Below, in pieces: positions 7,379 to 16,618 of a stretch of 64,000 bases of DNA. The stretch is taken from assembly GCA_910586905.1 (NCBI GenBank), contig CAJUIV010000004.1:1-64000 (forward strand), in the 5' to 3' direction. Position 1 is the stretch's first letter, and every line of letters begins with the position of its first letter. The notes beneath the pieces are model-generated. The model saw only the letters and a program-made list of their open reading frames with translations, had not been told where the DNA came from and did not search any database. The DNA comes from an uncultured Christensenellaceae bacterium. GTDB taxonomy: Bacteria; Bacillota; Clostridia; Christensenellales; CAG-314. The translations under genes were made by a program, and so were the position numbers.

Positions 7379-9101
7379 AACGCAAAATAACAATGTTGTA
7401 AATATAAGCGACGCTAAAAAATTTAACGTGGCGACAAAAATGCTTGACGACAGCCGCTATTTCGACGCGTTAGTTTATTTCGCCCGCATAAACGGATACG
7501 AAAGCGAGCTTAACCAAATAGGCTGTCTGTGCGAGCTGGGCGACTTTCCGTACGCAACCGGTTTGTATTGTCAGCTTGCAAACAGATACGCGTCAACCCG
7601 CGATTGTTATCGCGACGTAGCGTACTTGGGCGGCGTTGTCGAACGCGTGTTGGAATTTTTTATACGTCCGCCTTCGTATAGCCTCGTTAGGAGTAAAAAC
7701 GTAAAAGAAAGAGCCGATTTGAGCAAAATTCGCGATTTTCCTCTCGAATTCGATAACGATTTATATTGTCTGTGGAGCGGAGAATTTATTGAAATATTGG
7801 AAGAATTTTCTTCTTTTCACCGTTCGGACAACGATTTGTTTTACAACGTCAAATCCAACGTAGACCACTTCAAACGTATTCGCCGTCAAATGAGGCAGGC
7901 GATTTCCGAGGGAAATTTCAAAAAAGCGGACGAAATAAAAGAGCGTCTCTTGGAACTGCCCGCAGAGGATGCCGAGTCGTGCGTTTCCAAAATGTATTTA
8001 TATTACCGCGACGGTAAATTTAACGAAGGATTTGAAGTCGCAAAATCTTGGAACGAATTTCATAATTATAATTTGGAAGGTCTAGATTGCGCTATTCGTT
8101 TGTCCGCGTGCGTCAAAACTCAAGAAGGGCTCGAGTATTTAACCGTATTTTTAGACGAGATTTATAAACGCGCAGGCGAAATCAACGCGTTCAATTTGCG
8201 CGATTATGTTACGTATGCAATGGAACTCGGTAATTCGCAAACGGCTTTGAATTTGGCGAACGCTTTATTCGGCAGGTTTCGCGACAGCGGCTGTTTGTCT
8301 CTCAAAATTTGCTGCGTAACCTACTATAACTGCAGAAGAATGGATTTGGCGCGCGACGCCGTCATAACGCTTTTAAACGCGCTTCCCGACGATGCGTTTG
8401 CGCAAAAAATGCTGGAATACGTAAACGAAGGCGGAACGCGGGTAAAAGAATTGACTTTTGACAAAAGTGCGAATTTGTATTTCAACGTTCCTCGCGAAAT
8501 GATAGAAGAAGCGCAATTTTCTCTGCGTGAAAAAACCGCATCGCAAAACGGCTTGTTTGAAGAGGCGGACCGTTTAAACGTAAGGCTTTTGGATTGCGCT
8601 CTTAAAGCGGCAACGTGCAGGCAAGACGGTATTCGGGAAATTTTGGTTTCTTCGCTCGATAATTTTTCTCACGGAGAACGATTAGTCGAATTGTATAAAG
8701 AAATGCTGTCGGAATATTTGCCGGATTTTAAAATAAGTGAAATCGCGTTTAAAAAACTCGCGCTTTCGGGATTTCGTGAAAGCGCGTTGGTATCTTTGAA
8801 AAACGACTTGTATTCAGTTGATTTTTCATATGCCGACGGCGTTGACCAAACGTTTATTTTTGCCGCGGCAAAATGCGCGACGGTATGCAAAATAACGTTG
8901 AAACAGCTTAAATTCGCGTATCGGAAGCTTACCGGAACTTTGAATTTATCGCATAGCGCAGATGCTTCGTTTATAAACCAAGTCGCATATTGTTTGTTGG
9001 CGATAGGGTATAAAAATTTTGCGGACTCGAAGTCTGCAAAGTGGTTTTTGCCGGAAGAACGTTCGCTTTACGCAGATTTTCTGCGTCTTTCGCAAAATTG
9101 A
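7368..9101 (+). CDS. TPR-like helical repeat protein, function unknown
   Basis: A 577-residue soluble protein. Its start ATGAAATCTGA overlaps the end of hslO. It is made largely of helical hairpins, with phrases such as YFDALVYFARINGYESEL and KADEIKERLLELPAEDAE that resemble degenerate tetratricopeptide repeats. There is no signal peptide, membrane segment or catalytic motif. Coupling with hslO suggests a linked stress or protein-quality role, but that is inference from position only. Its 3' end overlaps the end of the opposite-strand gene by 34 bases. Confidence 0.75.
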   Translation: MKSETQNNNVVNISDAKKFNVATKMLDDSRYFDALVYFARINGYESELNQIGCLCELGDFPYATGLYCQLANRYASTRDCYRDVAYLGGVVERVLEFFIRPPSYSLVRSKNVKERADLSKIRDFPLEFDNDLYCLWSGEFIEILEEFSSFHRSDNDLFYNVKSNVDHFKRIRRQMRQAISEGNFKKADEIKERLLELPAEDAESCVSKMYLYYRDGKFNEGFEVAKSWNEFHNYNLEGLDCAIRLSACVKTQEGLEYLTVFLDEIYKRAGEINAFNLRDYVTYAMELGNSQTALNLANALFGRFRDSGCLSLKICCVTYYNCRRMDLARDAVITLLNALPDDAFAQKMLEYVNEGGTRVKELTFDKSANLYFNVPREMIEEAQFSLREKTASQNGLFEEADRLNVRLLDCALKAATCRQDGIREILVSSLDNFSHGERLVELYKEMLSEYLPDFKISEIAFKKLALSGFRESALVSLKNDLYSVDFSYADGVDQTFIFAAAKCATVCKITLKQLKFAYRKLTGTLNLSHSADASFINQVAYCLLAIGYKNFADSKSAKWFLPEERSLYADFLRLSQN

Positions 9102-10051
9102 CGCGCGACGGCGGCAATAATTACTATCGCTCCTATAACGCCTACCAAAACGTAACCGAAATTTACGGCGAAGTCGAAGCCGAAAAGTGAAAACGCAAGC
9201 GCCGAACCGAACGTTAAAATACAGCAAAGCGAGTGGTCGGGAATAAAGTCGCGCATCTGTTCTACAATAGGCATAGCGTTTGCTACTATTCCTGTTACTG
9301 CGGAAAGCGTTATCGTAACTACAGATAGAGCCAAAACGTACGGATTTTTTATATTTTCGATTGCCGGCAGGTTTAACGAAAAATCGCTGAGATATATTAT
9401 CAAAAGCATCAGCGCGGAAAGAACCGCCGCGGCGGTGGCGCTGGTTATCAAATTGCGTTTTAAATCGCTTTCGGCGCCAAGCTGAGTCGTTACGCCGAAA
9501 GACATCGTAACGCTGAATAAAGCGTACGCCGCAGGTTTGTACGGCGGTACTTTTATTTGCGAGAAACCGCTTTTTTCGGTATTGATACACAGCAGCGTTA
9601 CAATCAAAGCGACAGCCAACGTTATTGAAATGACGTTGGCTATTTTTAAGGCTTTCATTCCTTTACTGAGCACTGCTGCGGCTATAACGCTCGTAACAAG
9701 CCCGTAAAGCGGAATAACGCTTGATACGGGTAAAACGGAGCCGAGACATTGTTCCGCTCCCGCAAGCATTGTTACAATGCATACGAAACAGCAAGTAGTA
9801 AGCGCCAAATCGAATATCCAAGCAAACTTTGTAAAGACGTTTACGGAAAGCTGAGAGAGCGAAGAACAGCGTTTTTTTCGGCAGTATTCGCGGAATATAA
9901 CGTTAACGGCAAAAAACACGACGGCAAATACCGCTACGTTTACGGCGTTTCCGAAAAATACCTGAGCTTCCTTGCCGCACAAAAAACCGACTCCGACGCA
10001 GCAGCCGATAACTACCGCCGCGTCGCATATATAATCGTAAATTTTCTTCAT
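9068..10051 (-). CDS. YkvI-like polytopic membrane protein
   Basis: A 327-residue protein with about ten hydrophobic helices. The first helix carries VGVGFLCGKEAQVFF, which matches the G.GF.SG.E...FF signature of the YkvI family, relatives of the amino-acid/polyamine transporter fold. The substrate is not known. It converges on the TPR-like gene, overlapping it by 34 bases, so the 3' ends have no separate terminator between them. The start ATG at 10051 opens directly into the first transmembrane segment. Confidence 0.75.
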   Translation of the reverse strand: MKKIYDYICDAAVVIGCCVGVGFLCGKEAQVFFGNAVNVAVFAVVFFAVNVIFREYCRKKRCSSLSQLSVNVFTKFAWIFDLALTTCCFVCIVTMLAGAEQCLGSVLPVSSVIPLYGLVTSVIAAAVLSKGMKALKIANVISITLAVALIVTLLCINTEKSGFSQIKVPPYKPAAYALFSVTMSFGVTTQLGAESDLKRNLITSATAAAVLSALMLLIIYLSDFSLNLPAIENIKNPYVLALSVVTITLSAVTGIVANAMPIVEQMRDFIPDHSLCCILTFGSALAFSLFGFDFAVNFGYVLVGVIGAIVIIAAVARQFCERRRKSA

Positions 10052-10164
10052 AGTTTGTTGTATTGCCGTAGCGCTCGGTTTATGCCTGTTAATCCGTTAA
10101 AGCGAGCAGGACAGCGGTATTTCCGCTTTATCGTTTTGTTTTCTAACGCAATTTTGGTATCAGG

Positions 10165-10200
10165 CAAAAAAAGTCCCCGAGGCATAGCCGTCGGGGCTTT
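10165..10200 (-). terminator. Terminator of the ABC importer operon
   Basis: On the - strand AAGCCCCGA and TCGGGGACT flank a ten-base loop, then comes a run of seven T. It lies just past the permease stop at 10207. Confidence 0.9.
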
Positions 10201-10206
10201 TCGTAT

Positions 10207-11031
10207 TTATCTGAAATTTTTTACCACAACTTTTTCCAGAATAGATACCAAACCGTACATTATGCCCGCCAAGGCGCACAGTACGATGGTGCAGGTCATC
10301 ACTAAATCGAGTCTGAAAACCTGACTTCCGTATACGAGTAAATATCCGAGACCTTCTTTGGATGCCAGATATTCGCCCATAATAGTTCCTATCCAACTCA
10401 TTCCTACGTTGATTTTAAGCATAGCCATCAAAGTCGGCACGTTTGCTGGCGCTACCAGTTTGACGAATATTTGAAAACGGTTTGCGCCCATCGAGCGAAG
10501 AAGCAAGGCTTTTTCTCTATCCGTTTCCGCAAATCCGTTGAGCATAGTGATAGTGGTTATAACTACGGATATCAAAACCGCCATCGTAATAATCGCCGCT
10601 TTGCCGGTGCCTGCCCAAATAATTATAATCGGACCCAGCGCTATTTTCGGCAAACTGTTCAGTACTACTACGTACGGTTCGAAAACGTCTTTTAAAAAGT
10701 TGTTCCACCACAGTATCACGGCTATAACGTATCCCAGTGCCGTGCCTATCGCAAATCCCGCCAAGGTTTCGAGAGTCGAAACTCCCGCGTGATACCAAAG
10801 CGTTCCGCCTGCGGATATTTCAATCAAAGTAGCCCATATTCTGCTGGGACAACTCATTATAAAGGAGTCAATCCAGTTTAAGTGCGCAGCCAGCTCCCAC
10901 AGACCGAGAAAGAATATCAGCACTCCTATTTGCGTAGCGTGTACGGCGATTTTTTGCGTTCTTAGTTTTTTAAGATAAAGTAAATGTTCCCGCGTGAACG
11001 TAGATTTATTGTTTTTCATACGCTTCTCCAT
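10207..11031 (-). CDS. ABC importer permease, NitT/TauT type
   Basis: An integral membrane subunit of 274 residues with about six helices. The cytoplasmic coupling loop (LLRSMGANRFQIFVKLVAP) is the EAA-type contact for the ATPase. It resembles SsuC/TauC/ThiX permeases. The substrate is not fixed by sequence: sulfonates, nitrate or thiamin precursors are all carried by this group, and no TPP riboswitch was seen upstream of the operon. Its start overlaps the ATPase gene by 26 bases, and a terminator follows at 10165-10200. Confidence 0.88.
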   Translation of the reverse strand: MEKRMKNNKSTFTREHLLYLKKLRTQKIAVHATQIGVLIFFLGLWELAAHLNWIDSFIMSCPSRIWATLIEISAGGTLWYHAGVSTLETLAGFAIGTALGYVIAVILWWNNFLKDVFEPYVVVLNSLPKIALGPIIIIWAGTGKAAIITMAVLISVVITTITMLNGFAETDREKALLLRSMGANRFQIFVKLVAPANVPTLMAMLKINVGMSWIGTIMGEYLASKEGLGYLLVYGSQVFRLDLVMTCTIVLCALAGIMYGLVSILEKVVVKNFR

Positions 11032-11914
11032 GCAGATATTTGTGCAGCTGCTCGAACTGCGTCGAAAACGTCGGAGACTGTCTGCGTTTTAACGGAGTGT
11101 CGATATCGGACATATTCGTATCGTGAATCGTCAAAAGCGTCGCGGGTCGCTTAGTCAACACGATTATTTTGTCCGCAAGCGATATAGCCTCGGATATATC
11201 GTGCGTAACCAGCAATGCGGTTTTGTTTTCTTTTTTGATAATCGAATACACGTCGTCGCAGACTTCCAGTCTGGTTTGAAAGTCCAACGCCGAAAACGGT
11301 TCGTCCAAAAGCAGTAAACCGGGGTTGGTTGCAAGAGTTCTTATCAGCGCGACGCGCTGTCTCATTCCTCCCGAAAGCTCCTGAGGATAATGTTTTCTAA
11401 ATTCCCACAATCCGTATTTTTTTAGAAGTTCGCTTGCGTATTCTATATTTTCTTTCGTCATTTTGTTTTGGATTTCCAATCCTAAAACGATGTTTTTTTC
11501 AATCGTGCGCCATTCGAACAGTTGGTCGCGCTGAAGCATATAACCTACGGCGTTGCCGCTCGCGCGTTCGCTGTTTTTGTTGTGTTTCGTTTTCCTTAAA
11601 AAGGACGGTAATTTTATGCCTTTTTTCGACGCTTCGTTCGATTCGCTTTTACGGCTGTTTTCCTCGTTTTCAGTTTCGTTTACCTTTGTACAGTCTGCGT
11701 TCGAATCGTTTGCGCCGTATGTGATTTTTCCGCCGGTCGGTTCAATCAATTTGCATACGAGCGATAGGATAGTGGTTTTTCCGCAGCCCGACGGACCGAT
11801 AATCGCTACGAATTCCCCCTCGTTTACTTCGAACGAAAGGTGTGAAACCGCAGTCGTCTGTTGTGTTTTGGAGTAGAATACCTTACTCACGTCGTCAAAT
11901 TTGAGTATTGTCAT
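11006..11914 (-). CDS. ABC importer ATPase, NitT/TauT type, with a charged insert
   Basis: A nucleotide-binding subunit of 302 residues. Walker A GPSGCGKTT is at 40-48, the Q-loop Gln at 128, signature LSGGMRQ at 180-186 and Walker B LLLDEP at 201-206, followed by a THD switch. Homologues have about 35 residues between Walker A and the Q-loop; here there are about 80. The extra stretch of some 50 residues (about 68-120) is rich in Asn, Glu, Lys and Ser and probably loops out. All catalytic motifs are intact, so it should be active. It sits between the binding-protein and permease genes of one operon. Confidence 0.92.
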   Translation of the reverse strand: MTILKFDDVSKVFYSKTQQTTAVSHLSFEVNEGEFVAIIGPSGCGKTTILSLVCKLIEPTGGKITYGANDSNADCTKVNETENEENSRKSESNEASKKGIKLPSFLRKTKHNKNSERASGNAVGYMLQRDQLFEWRTIEKNIVLGLEIQNKMTKENIEYASELLKKYGLWEFRKHYPQELSGGMRQRVALIRTLATNPGLLLLDEPFSALDFQTRLEVCDDVYSIIKKENKTALLVTHDISEAISLADKIIVLTKRPATLLTIHDTNMSDIDTPLKRRQSPTFSTQFEQLHKYLHGEAYEKQ

Positions 11915-11941
11915 TTTTTGCTCCGTATCGTATATTTTTTT

Positions 11942-11975
11942 CGGGGCGGAAAGGTTTATCTAACCGTCCGCCCCG
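11942..11975 (-). other. GC-rich hairpin between binding-protein and ATPase genes
   Basis: CGGGGCGGA (11942-11950) pairs perfectly with TCCGCCCCG (11967-11975) around 16 bases. On the - strand it is followed by A residues, not T, so it should not terminate. Such hairpins often protect the upstream binding-protein message. Confidence 0.6.
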
Positions 11976-11982
11976 TGCGTCG

Positions 11983-12984
11983 CTAGTTGATCGCGCCTAT
12001 TTTTTCGGCGACAGTGTTGTCTACTATAACGTCGTAGCTTACGCGCTCGGAAAGTTCTCCCGCGTTTTCCATAATGTCTTGGATGCGTTCGAAAGCTTTT
12101 TTATCCGTAACGGGCGTAGTCGTCCAAACGTCGAACGTCTGATAGTTTTTAACTGCCGCGGTAAGAAGGTCGAGAGAAGTACCTACAAAGTATTTTTCTA
12201 CGAGCTTAGCTATTTCTTCCGCGCTATGTGTCATCGCGTATTCGGTACCTTTCCAAACCGCTCTTAAAAACTTTTCTACGTTTTCGGGGTGTTTTTCCAT
12301 ATATTCAGTCGTAGCGGTGTAGCACGTGTAAGGTATTTCGCCTGAATCCATACCTATTGCGGAAACGATGTATCCTTTTCCGTCTTTTACTACTTGACTT
12401 GCCGCAGGCTCGAACAGAGGAACGAAATCGCCTGTTCCCGTCGTAAAAGCGGGTCCTAACGCGCCGAATTCTATCGAGTAGTCCATCACGATATTTTCTC
12501 CGTTGACGTAACCTTTGTTATTCAGCACGTACTGCAGAATCATCGCTGGCATACCTCCGGTTCTGCCCATAAGCACAGTTTTGTTTTCAATTCCCGTGTA
12601 ATCGAAATTTCTGTTTTCCGTGCGCGCTACAAGGAAGCTGCCGTCGCGTTTGGTTAACTGTCCTATAACGCGCGGATAATCTTTTTTGCCTTGTAAGTAT
12701 ACGTAAATATTGGCTTCGCAGCCCATAAGTCCTATGTCCGCCTCGTTGGTAAGCAACGCCGTCATAACGTTATTGGCTCCTTGTCCGTTGGTTATTTCGA
12801 TATTCAATCCTTCGTCTTCGAAATATCCTAACGCCATCGCAAGGTATTGCGGCGTGTAAAATAAGCTGTGAGTTACTTCGTTTAGTCTAATCGTATTGCC
12901 GTCGGTTTTGCAGGCTGCAAAGCCGAATACCGAAATCGTAAGCAAGACGACAACGGCGAGAGCCGCGGTAAATATTCTTTTCAA
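11983..12984 (-). CDS. Substrate-binding lipoprotein of the NitT/TauT-type importer
   Basis: An extracytoplasmic binding protein. I place the start at the TTG at 12984 because GGAGGGAAAA lies just before it and the protein then begins with a perfect lipoprotein signal: KR, a hydrophobic run, then FAAC with the lipidated Cys at residue 25. An upstream ATG at 13014 lacks this spacing. The mature part has the SsuA/NMT1-like order (SLFYTPQYLAMALGYFEDEGL near the start). It is the first gene of the operon and should be acylated by Lgt (20195). The ligand is unknown. Confidence 0.88.
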   Translation of the reverse strand: MKRIFTAALAVVVLLTISVFGFAACKTDGNTIRLNEVTHSLFYTPQYLAMALGYFEDEGLNIEITNGQGANNVMTALLTNEADIGLMGCEANIYVYLQGKKDYPRVIGQLTKRDGSFLVARTENRNFDYTGIENKTVLMGRTGGMPAMILQYVLNNKGYVNGENIVMDYSIEFGALGPAFTTGTGDFVPLFEPAASQVVKDGKGYIVSAIGMDSGEIPYTCYTATTEYMEKHPENVEKFLRAVWKGTEYAMTHSAEEIAKLVEKYFVGTSLDLLTAAVKNYQTFDVWTTTPVTDKKAFERIQDIMENAGELSERVSYDVIVDNTVAEKIGAIN

Positions 12985-13258
12985 ATTTTCCCTCCATATT
13001 TTGGTATATAGCATACTATGAATTTTGTGCGTTTCGGTGTGAATACTAATAATACGTTTGGTATATCCTTTTGCCTTTACGCGCGGTTTCTGTTTCTCTG
13101 CGGCGTTTAAAGAATTTAGTGAGATATATAATAATCTGTTTGAAAAGTGGAGAGAGCGTAAAGTATAAACGAAAAGGGTGCCGTCGCGTCTAAAATCCGT
13201 TTAAGTTATATAAAAATTGTATAAAGAAATATTAGACCGAAAAAATTATTGCGTTCGC
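12985..13258. other. Intergenic region between the importer operon and the valS leader
   Basis: Divergent region without a gene. I looked for a TPP riboswitch before the importer and saw none, nor a convincing leftward promoter. Confidence 0.4.
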
Positions 13259-13287
13259 TTGTCAAGTTTTTTAGTATATGCTAAAAT
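13259..13287 (+). promoter_or_regulatory. Promoter of the valS T-box leader
   Basis: TTGTCA (13259-13264), 17 bases, TAAAAT (13282-13287), start expected near 13294. Confidence 0.8.
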
Positions 13288-13503
13288 AAATAAGTAAAAA
13301 CGTTAGAGGCAAAAGGTTTGCGTAAGCGGCTTTAAAGAGAGCGGACTACGGTGAAAATTCCGCAGGTTCGGTTACGTATATACGTAGTTTGCCGACGTTG
13401 ACAGAGCGAAACGGCGGCGTAAGCCGAAAGTAGCTATGTTCGGGCAGTTCCGTTAAAAACTCAAGAGTGTTTTAGATCAAATGGGGTTACGTCAACGACG
13501 TAC

Positions 13504-13567
13504 AAAGGTTTGCCGGCGCAAAGCGTAAGCGACCGCGTACGAATCCCGTCAAACGATTGGTCCGAAA
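13504..13567 (+). repeat. 64-bp direct repeat inside the T-box leader, copy 1
   Basis: Matches 13704-13767 at all but a few positions, at an offset of exactly 200 bases. This copy is followed by non-T-box sequence (ATGAGGATAAATT). Confidence 0.9.
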
Positions 13568-13703
13568 TGAGGATAAATTTTCCGCGAAACGGCGGCGTGT
13601 ACGGCGTTTTGCGCCCTTGCGGGGGATGTTGGGGGCTTGCCCTCAACGAAAGTTTATAAGACGCGCCGTGCAGGCGCAACCTTAAAGTCGGACTTCGGCG
13701 GAT

Positions 13704-13767
13704 AAAGATTTGCTAGCGCAAAGCGTAAGCGACCGCGTACGAATCCCGTCGAACGATTGGTCCGAAA
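13704..13767 (+). repeat. 64-bp direct repeat inside the T-box leader, copy 2
   Basis: Second copy, directly followed by the T-box antiterminator sequence, so this is the copy in the native structural position. The 136 bases between the copies are C/G-rich and have no recognised function. Confidence 0.9.
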
Positions 13768-13797
13768 CAAAAACCGAGGTGGTACCGCGATACTGTC

Positions 13798-13828
13798 GCC
13801 CTCTGCTAAAACGCAGAGGGCGTTTTTT
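13798..13828 (+). terminator. T-box controlled terminator before valS
   Basis: A nine-base perfect stem with a six-base loop, then GTTTTTT. It competes with the T-box antiterminator and ends about 30 bases before the valS start. Confidence 0.92.
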
Positions 13829-13859
13829 AATTTTAACGTCTGAGAAAGGAGATATATTT

Positions 13860-16472
13860 ATGATTGAAAAAACTTATCAGCCGAAAACTTTTGAAAGCGA
13901 TTTGTACAAATGGTGGATGAAGCAGGGGTATTTCACACCCAAGGCAGAGTCGGACAAACCGTATTTTTCAATGGTTACGCCGCCGCCCAATATTACCGGT
14001 CAGTTGCACTTGGGACACGGTCTGGATAACGCGATACAGGATACGCTTATCCGTTTCAAACGTATGCAGGGGTACAATACGCTTTGGCTGCCGGGGACCG
14101 ACCACGCCAGTATAGCGACGGAAGTAAAAATCGTAGAACAGCTTAAAAAGGAAGGCGTAGACAAACGCGACTTGGGGCGCGAAAGTTTTCTCGAGCGCGC
14201 GTGGGCTTGGAAGGATAAATACGGCGGACGAATCGTCGAACAGTTAAAAAGATTGGGAAGCAGCTGCGACTGGTCGCGTCTTGCGTTTACGATGGACGAA
14301 AATTGTAGTAAAGCCGTACGCAAAGCTTTCGTGTCTATGTATAAAAAGGGACTTATTTACCGCGGTTCGCGTATAATCAACTGGTGTCCCGCTTGTAAAA
14401 CGGCGCTGTCCGACGCGGAGGTGGAATATTCCGAACAAGACGGACATTTTTGGCACTACGGTTATACTACGCCGGACGGCAAAACGACCGTAACGTTTGC
14501 GACTACCCGACCCGAAACGATGCTGGGAGATACCGCGGTTGCCGTGAACCCTAACGACGAACGTTACAAACATTTAGTGGGCAAAACCGTGGTGGTGCCT
14601 TTCGTTAACCGCGAAATACCCGTTATAGCCGACGAATACGTAGATATGGAATTCGGCACGGGCGTAGTTAAAATAACCCCTGCGCACGATCCTAACGACT
14701 TCGAGGTGGGAGTACGCCACAATCTGCCCGTAATTCGGGTTATGAACGACGACGGTACTATGAACGAAAACGCGGGAGAGTTTGCGGGACTGGACAGATA
14801 CGAAGCTCGCAAACGAATCGTTGCGAAACTCGGCGAAATGGGTATTTTGCAAAAAACGGAACCTCACAAGCATAACGTGGGAAGTTGTTACCGTTGTCAT
14901 ACCACGGTGGAACCTATCGTATCCAAGCAATGGTTCGTAAAAATGGAACCTCTTGCAAAACCGGCGATCGAAGCAGTTAAAAACGGCGAAATACGTTTTC
15001 ATCCCGAACGGTTTGAAAAAACGTACTTCAATTGGATGGAAAATATAAAAGACTGGTGCGTTTCGCGTCAGCTGTGGTGGGGACACCGCATTCCCGTTTG
15101 GTATTGCGGCGATTGCGGGGCTGAAATATGCGAAGAAACCGACCCGACGGTATGTCCGAATTGCGGCGGAAAACACTTGCATCAAGACGAAGACGTACTC
15201 GATACTTGGTTTTCTTCCGCTCTGTGGCCTTTTTCGACGTTGGGATTTACTGAAAACAGCAAAGATTTCAAAGCGTTTTTCCCGACTAGCGTGCTTTCCT
15301 GCGGTTACGATATAATTTTCTTCTGGGTAGCGCGTATGATTTTCAGTTCGCTGTATAATACGGGCAAAGTTCCTTTCAGCGACGTGTTAATGCACGGAAT
15401 AGTGCGCGACGAACAGGGACGTAAAATGAGTAAGTCTTTGGGGAACGGAATCGACCCCGTCGAATTTATCGATAAGTACGGCACCGATACTCTGCGTTTT
15501 GCGCTAATCAACGGCGTGGCAAACGGTTCGGACATTCGTTTTTCTTCGGATAAAATCGAGGGTACGCGCAACTTTATGAACAAAGTTTGGAACGCAAGCC
15601 GTTTCGTACTTATGAACTGTGAGGGAAAATCTCTCGTAAGCGTAAAAGACTGTAATTTAAGCATTGCCGATAAATGGATTTTGACAAAACTGAACGAAGT
15701 AACGAAACAAGTTACGGAGCTTCTCGAAAAATTCGAACTCGGTATGGCGGCTCAATGTATGTACGATTTTGTATGGAGCGAATTTTGCGATTGGTATATC
15801 GAACTTACGAAACCCGTTTTATACGGCTCCGACGATGCTGCGCGACGCGACACGCTGTCTGTTCTTGCGTATGTGCTGGACAATATTTTGAGGCTTCTGC
15901 ACCCGTTTGCGCCCTTTATAACGGAAGAAATTTATCAAAGTATGCCAAACCGAGGCGAAAGTATAATGATAGAACGCTATCCCGAGTATAATTCGGAGTA
16001 TTGTTTTAGCGAAGATTTTAAACTTGTGGAAGAGCTTAAGGAGCTTATCGCCAAAATACGTAACGTCCGTTCGGAATACGGCGTAGCCCCGAGCAAGCGC
16101 ATAAGGCTGTACGTAGACGCGTCCGATGTTCGCATAAAACAGTGCGGCGTATATCTGGCTAAACTATGCAATTTGGAAGACGTAGTTTACTCTAACGCTC
16201 TGCAGGGTGAAAAAACGGTAAAAACGGTTACTTCCGCCGCCGTGTGCGAAGTGCCTTTGGGCGATTTGGTAGATACGGAAAAAGAAACGGAGCGTATAAC
16301 CAAAGAGCTTGAAAACGTCAAAAACGAAATAGCGCGCGCAAGCGGTAAGCTGAACAATCAAGGATTCCTTGCCAAAGCGCCTGCCAATTTGGTAGAATCC
16401 GAAAAAACGAAACTCGCAAAGTATAAAGAACTTCAAACTCAGCTCGAAAACCGTCTTAAAGAGCTGCGTTAG
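13860..16472 (+). CDS. valS: Valyl-tRNA synthetase
   Basis: Charges tRNA-Val and edits mischarged threonine. The 870-residue protein has the class I HIGH motif as HLGHG (50-54), an editing domain, a CGDCG...CPNCGG zinc-like insert near 416-440, and the KMSKS loop (522-526). A C-terminal coiled-coil arm is rich in Lys and Glu. The start is set by AAAGGAG nine bases upstream; the open frame before it is T-box leader, not protein. It is regulated by the T-box at 13294-13828. A strong terminator follows at 16560. Confidence 0.97.
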   Translation: MIEKTYQPKTFESDLYKWWMKQGYFTPKAESDKPYFSMVTPPPNITGQLHLGHGLDNAIQDTLIRFKRMQGYNTLWLPGTDHASIATEVKIVEQLKKEGVDKRDLGRESFLERAWAWKDKYGGRIVEQLKRLGSSCDWSRLAFTMDENCSKAVRKAFVSMYKKGLIYRGSRIINWCPACKTALSDAEVEYSEQDGHFWHYGYTTPDGKTTVTFATTRPETMLGDTAVAVNPNDERYKHLVGKTVVVPFVNREIPVIADEYVDMEFGTGVVKITPAHDPNDFEVGVRHNLPVIRVMNDDGTMNENAGEFAGLDRYEARKRIVAKLGEMGILQKTEPHKHNVGSCYRCHTTVEPIVSKQWFVKMEPLAKPAIEAVKNGEIRFHPERFEKTYFNWMENIKDWCVSRQLWWGHRIPVWYCGDCGAEICEETDPTVCPNCGGKHLHQDEDVLDTWFSSALWPFSTLGFTENSKDFKAFFPTSVLSCGYDIIFFWVARMIFSSLYNTGKVPFSDVLMHGIVRDEQGRKMSKSLGNGIDPVEFIDKYGTDTLRFALINGVANGSDIRFSSDKIEGTRNFMNKVWNASRFVLMNCEGKSLVSVKDCNLSIADKWILTKLNEVTKQVTELLEKFELGMAAQCMYDFVWSEFCDWYIELTKPVLYGSDDAARRDTLSVLAYVLDNILRLLHPFAPFITEEIYQSMPNRGESIMIERYPEYNSEYCFSEDFKLVEELKELIAKIRNVRSEYGVAPSKRIRLYVDASDVRIKQCGVYLAKLCNLEDVVYSNALQGEKTVKTVTSAAVCEVPLGDLVDTEKETERITKELENVKNEIARASGKLNNQGFLAKAPANLVESEKTKLAKYKELQTQLENRLKELR

Positions 16473-16559
16473 AAAGCAAATCCTCGGTAGTAATGAATTG
16501 AATTCCGACCGAAATATGTGATTGCGGCAGAGCATCCGCGCGAACGGAATTTATGTGTA

Positions 16560-16593
16560 AAAAAGCCCTTTTAGCTTAGAAAAGGGCTTTTTA
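16560..16593. terminator. Terminator after valS
   Basis: AAAAGCCCTTTT and AAAAGGGCTTTT pair around a seven-base loop, with A-rich and T-rich flanks, so it could act in both directions. Confidence 0.92.
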
Positions 16594-16618
16594 TATTGAA
16601 TTTGGCGATATTTTAAAA

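Larger units (their letters stand above)
13294..13828 (+). promoter_or_regulatory. T-box riboswitch leader of valS, unusually long
   Basis: The leader senses uncharged tRNA-Val and chooses between termination and read-through. The T-box core GAGGTGGTACCGCGA is at 13776-13790. The terminator GCCCTCTGC/GCAGAGGGC with a T-run is at 13798-13828. Near the 5' end AGAGAGCGGACT and GGTGAAAATTCC fit the base of Stem I. GAAAGTAGCTATG at 13426-13438 would put a GTA valine specifier at 13430-13432. Typical leaders are 200-300 bases; this one is about 535 because of a duplicated 64-base block 200 bases apart (13504 and 13704). Confidence 0.88.

Noticed and set aside
12985..13258. TPP riboswitch upstream of the NitT/TauT-type importer
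   Set aside because: The conserved TPP core sequences are not present on either strand, so a thiamin role is not claimed.
13461..13679. Leftward 72-residue frame across the valS leader
   Set aside because: It lies antisense within the T-box leader and its repeats; no ribosome site and no domain.
13504..13767. tRNA-like appearance of CGAATCCCGTC in the repeats
   Set aside because: It resembles a T-arm only locally; no acceptor stem, anticodon arm or full cloverleaf can be drawn.
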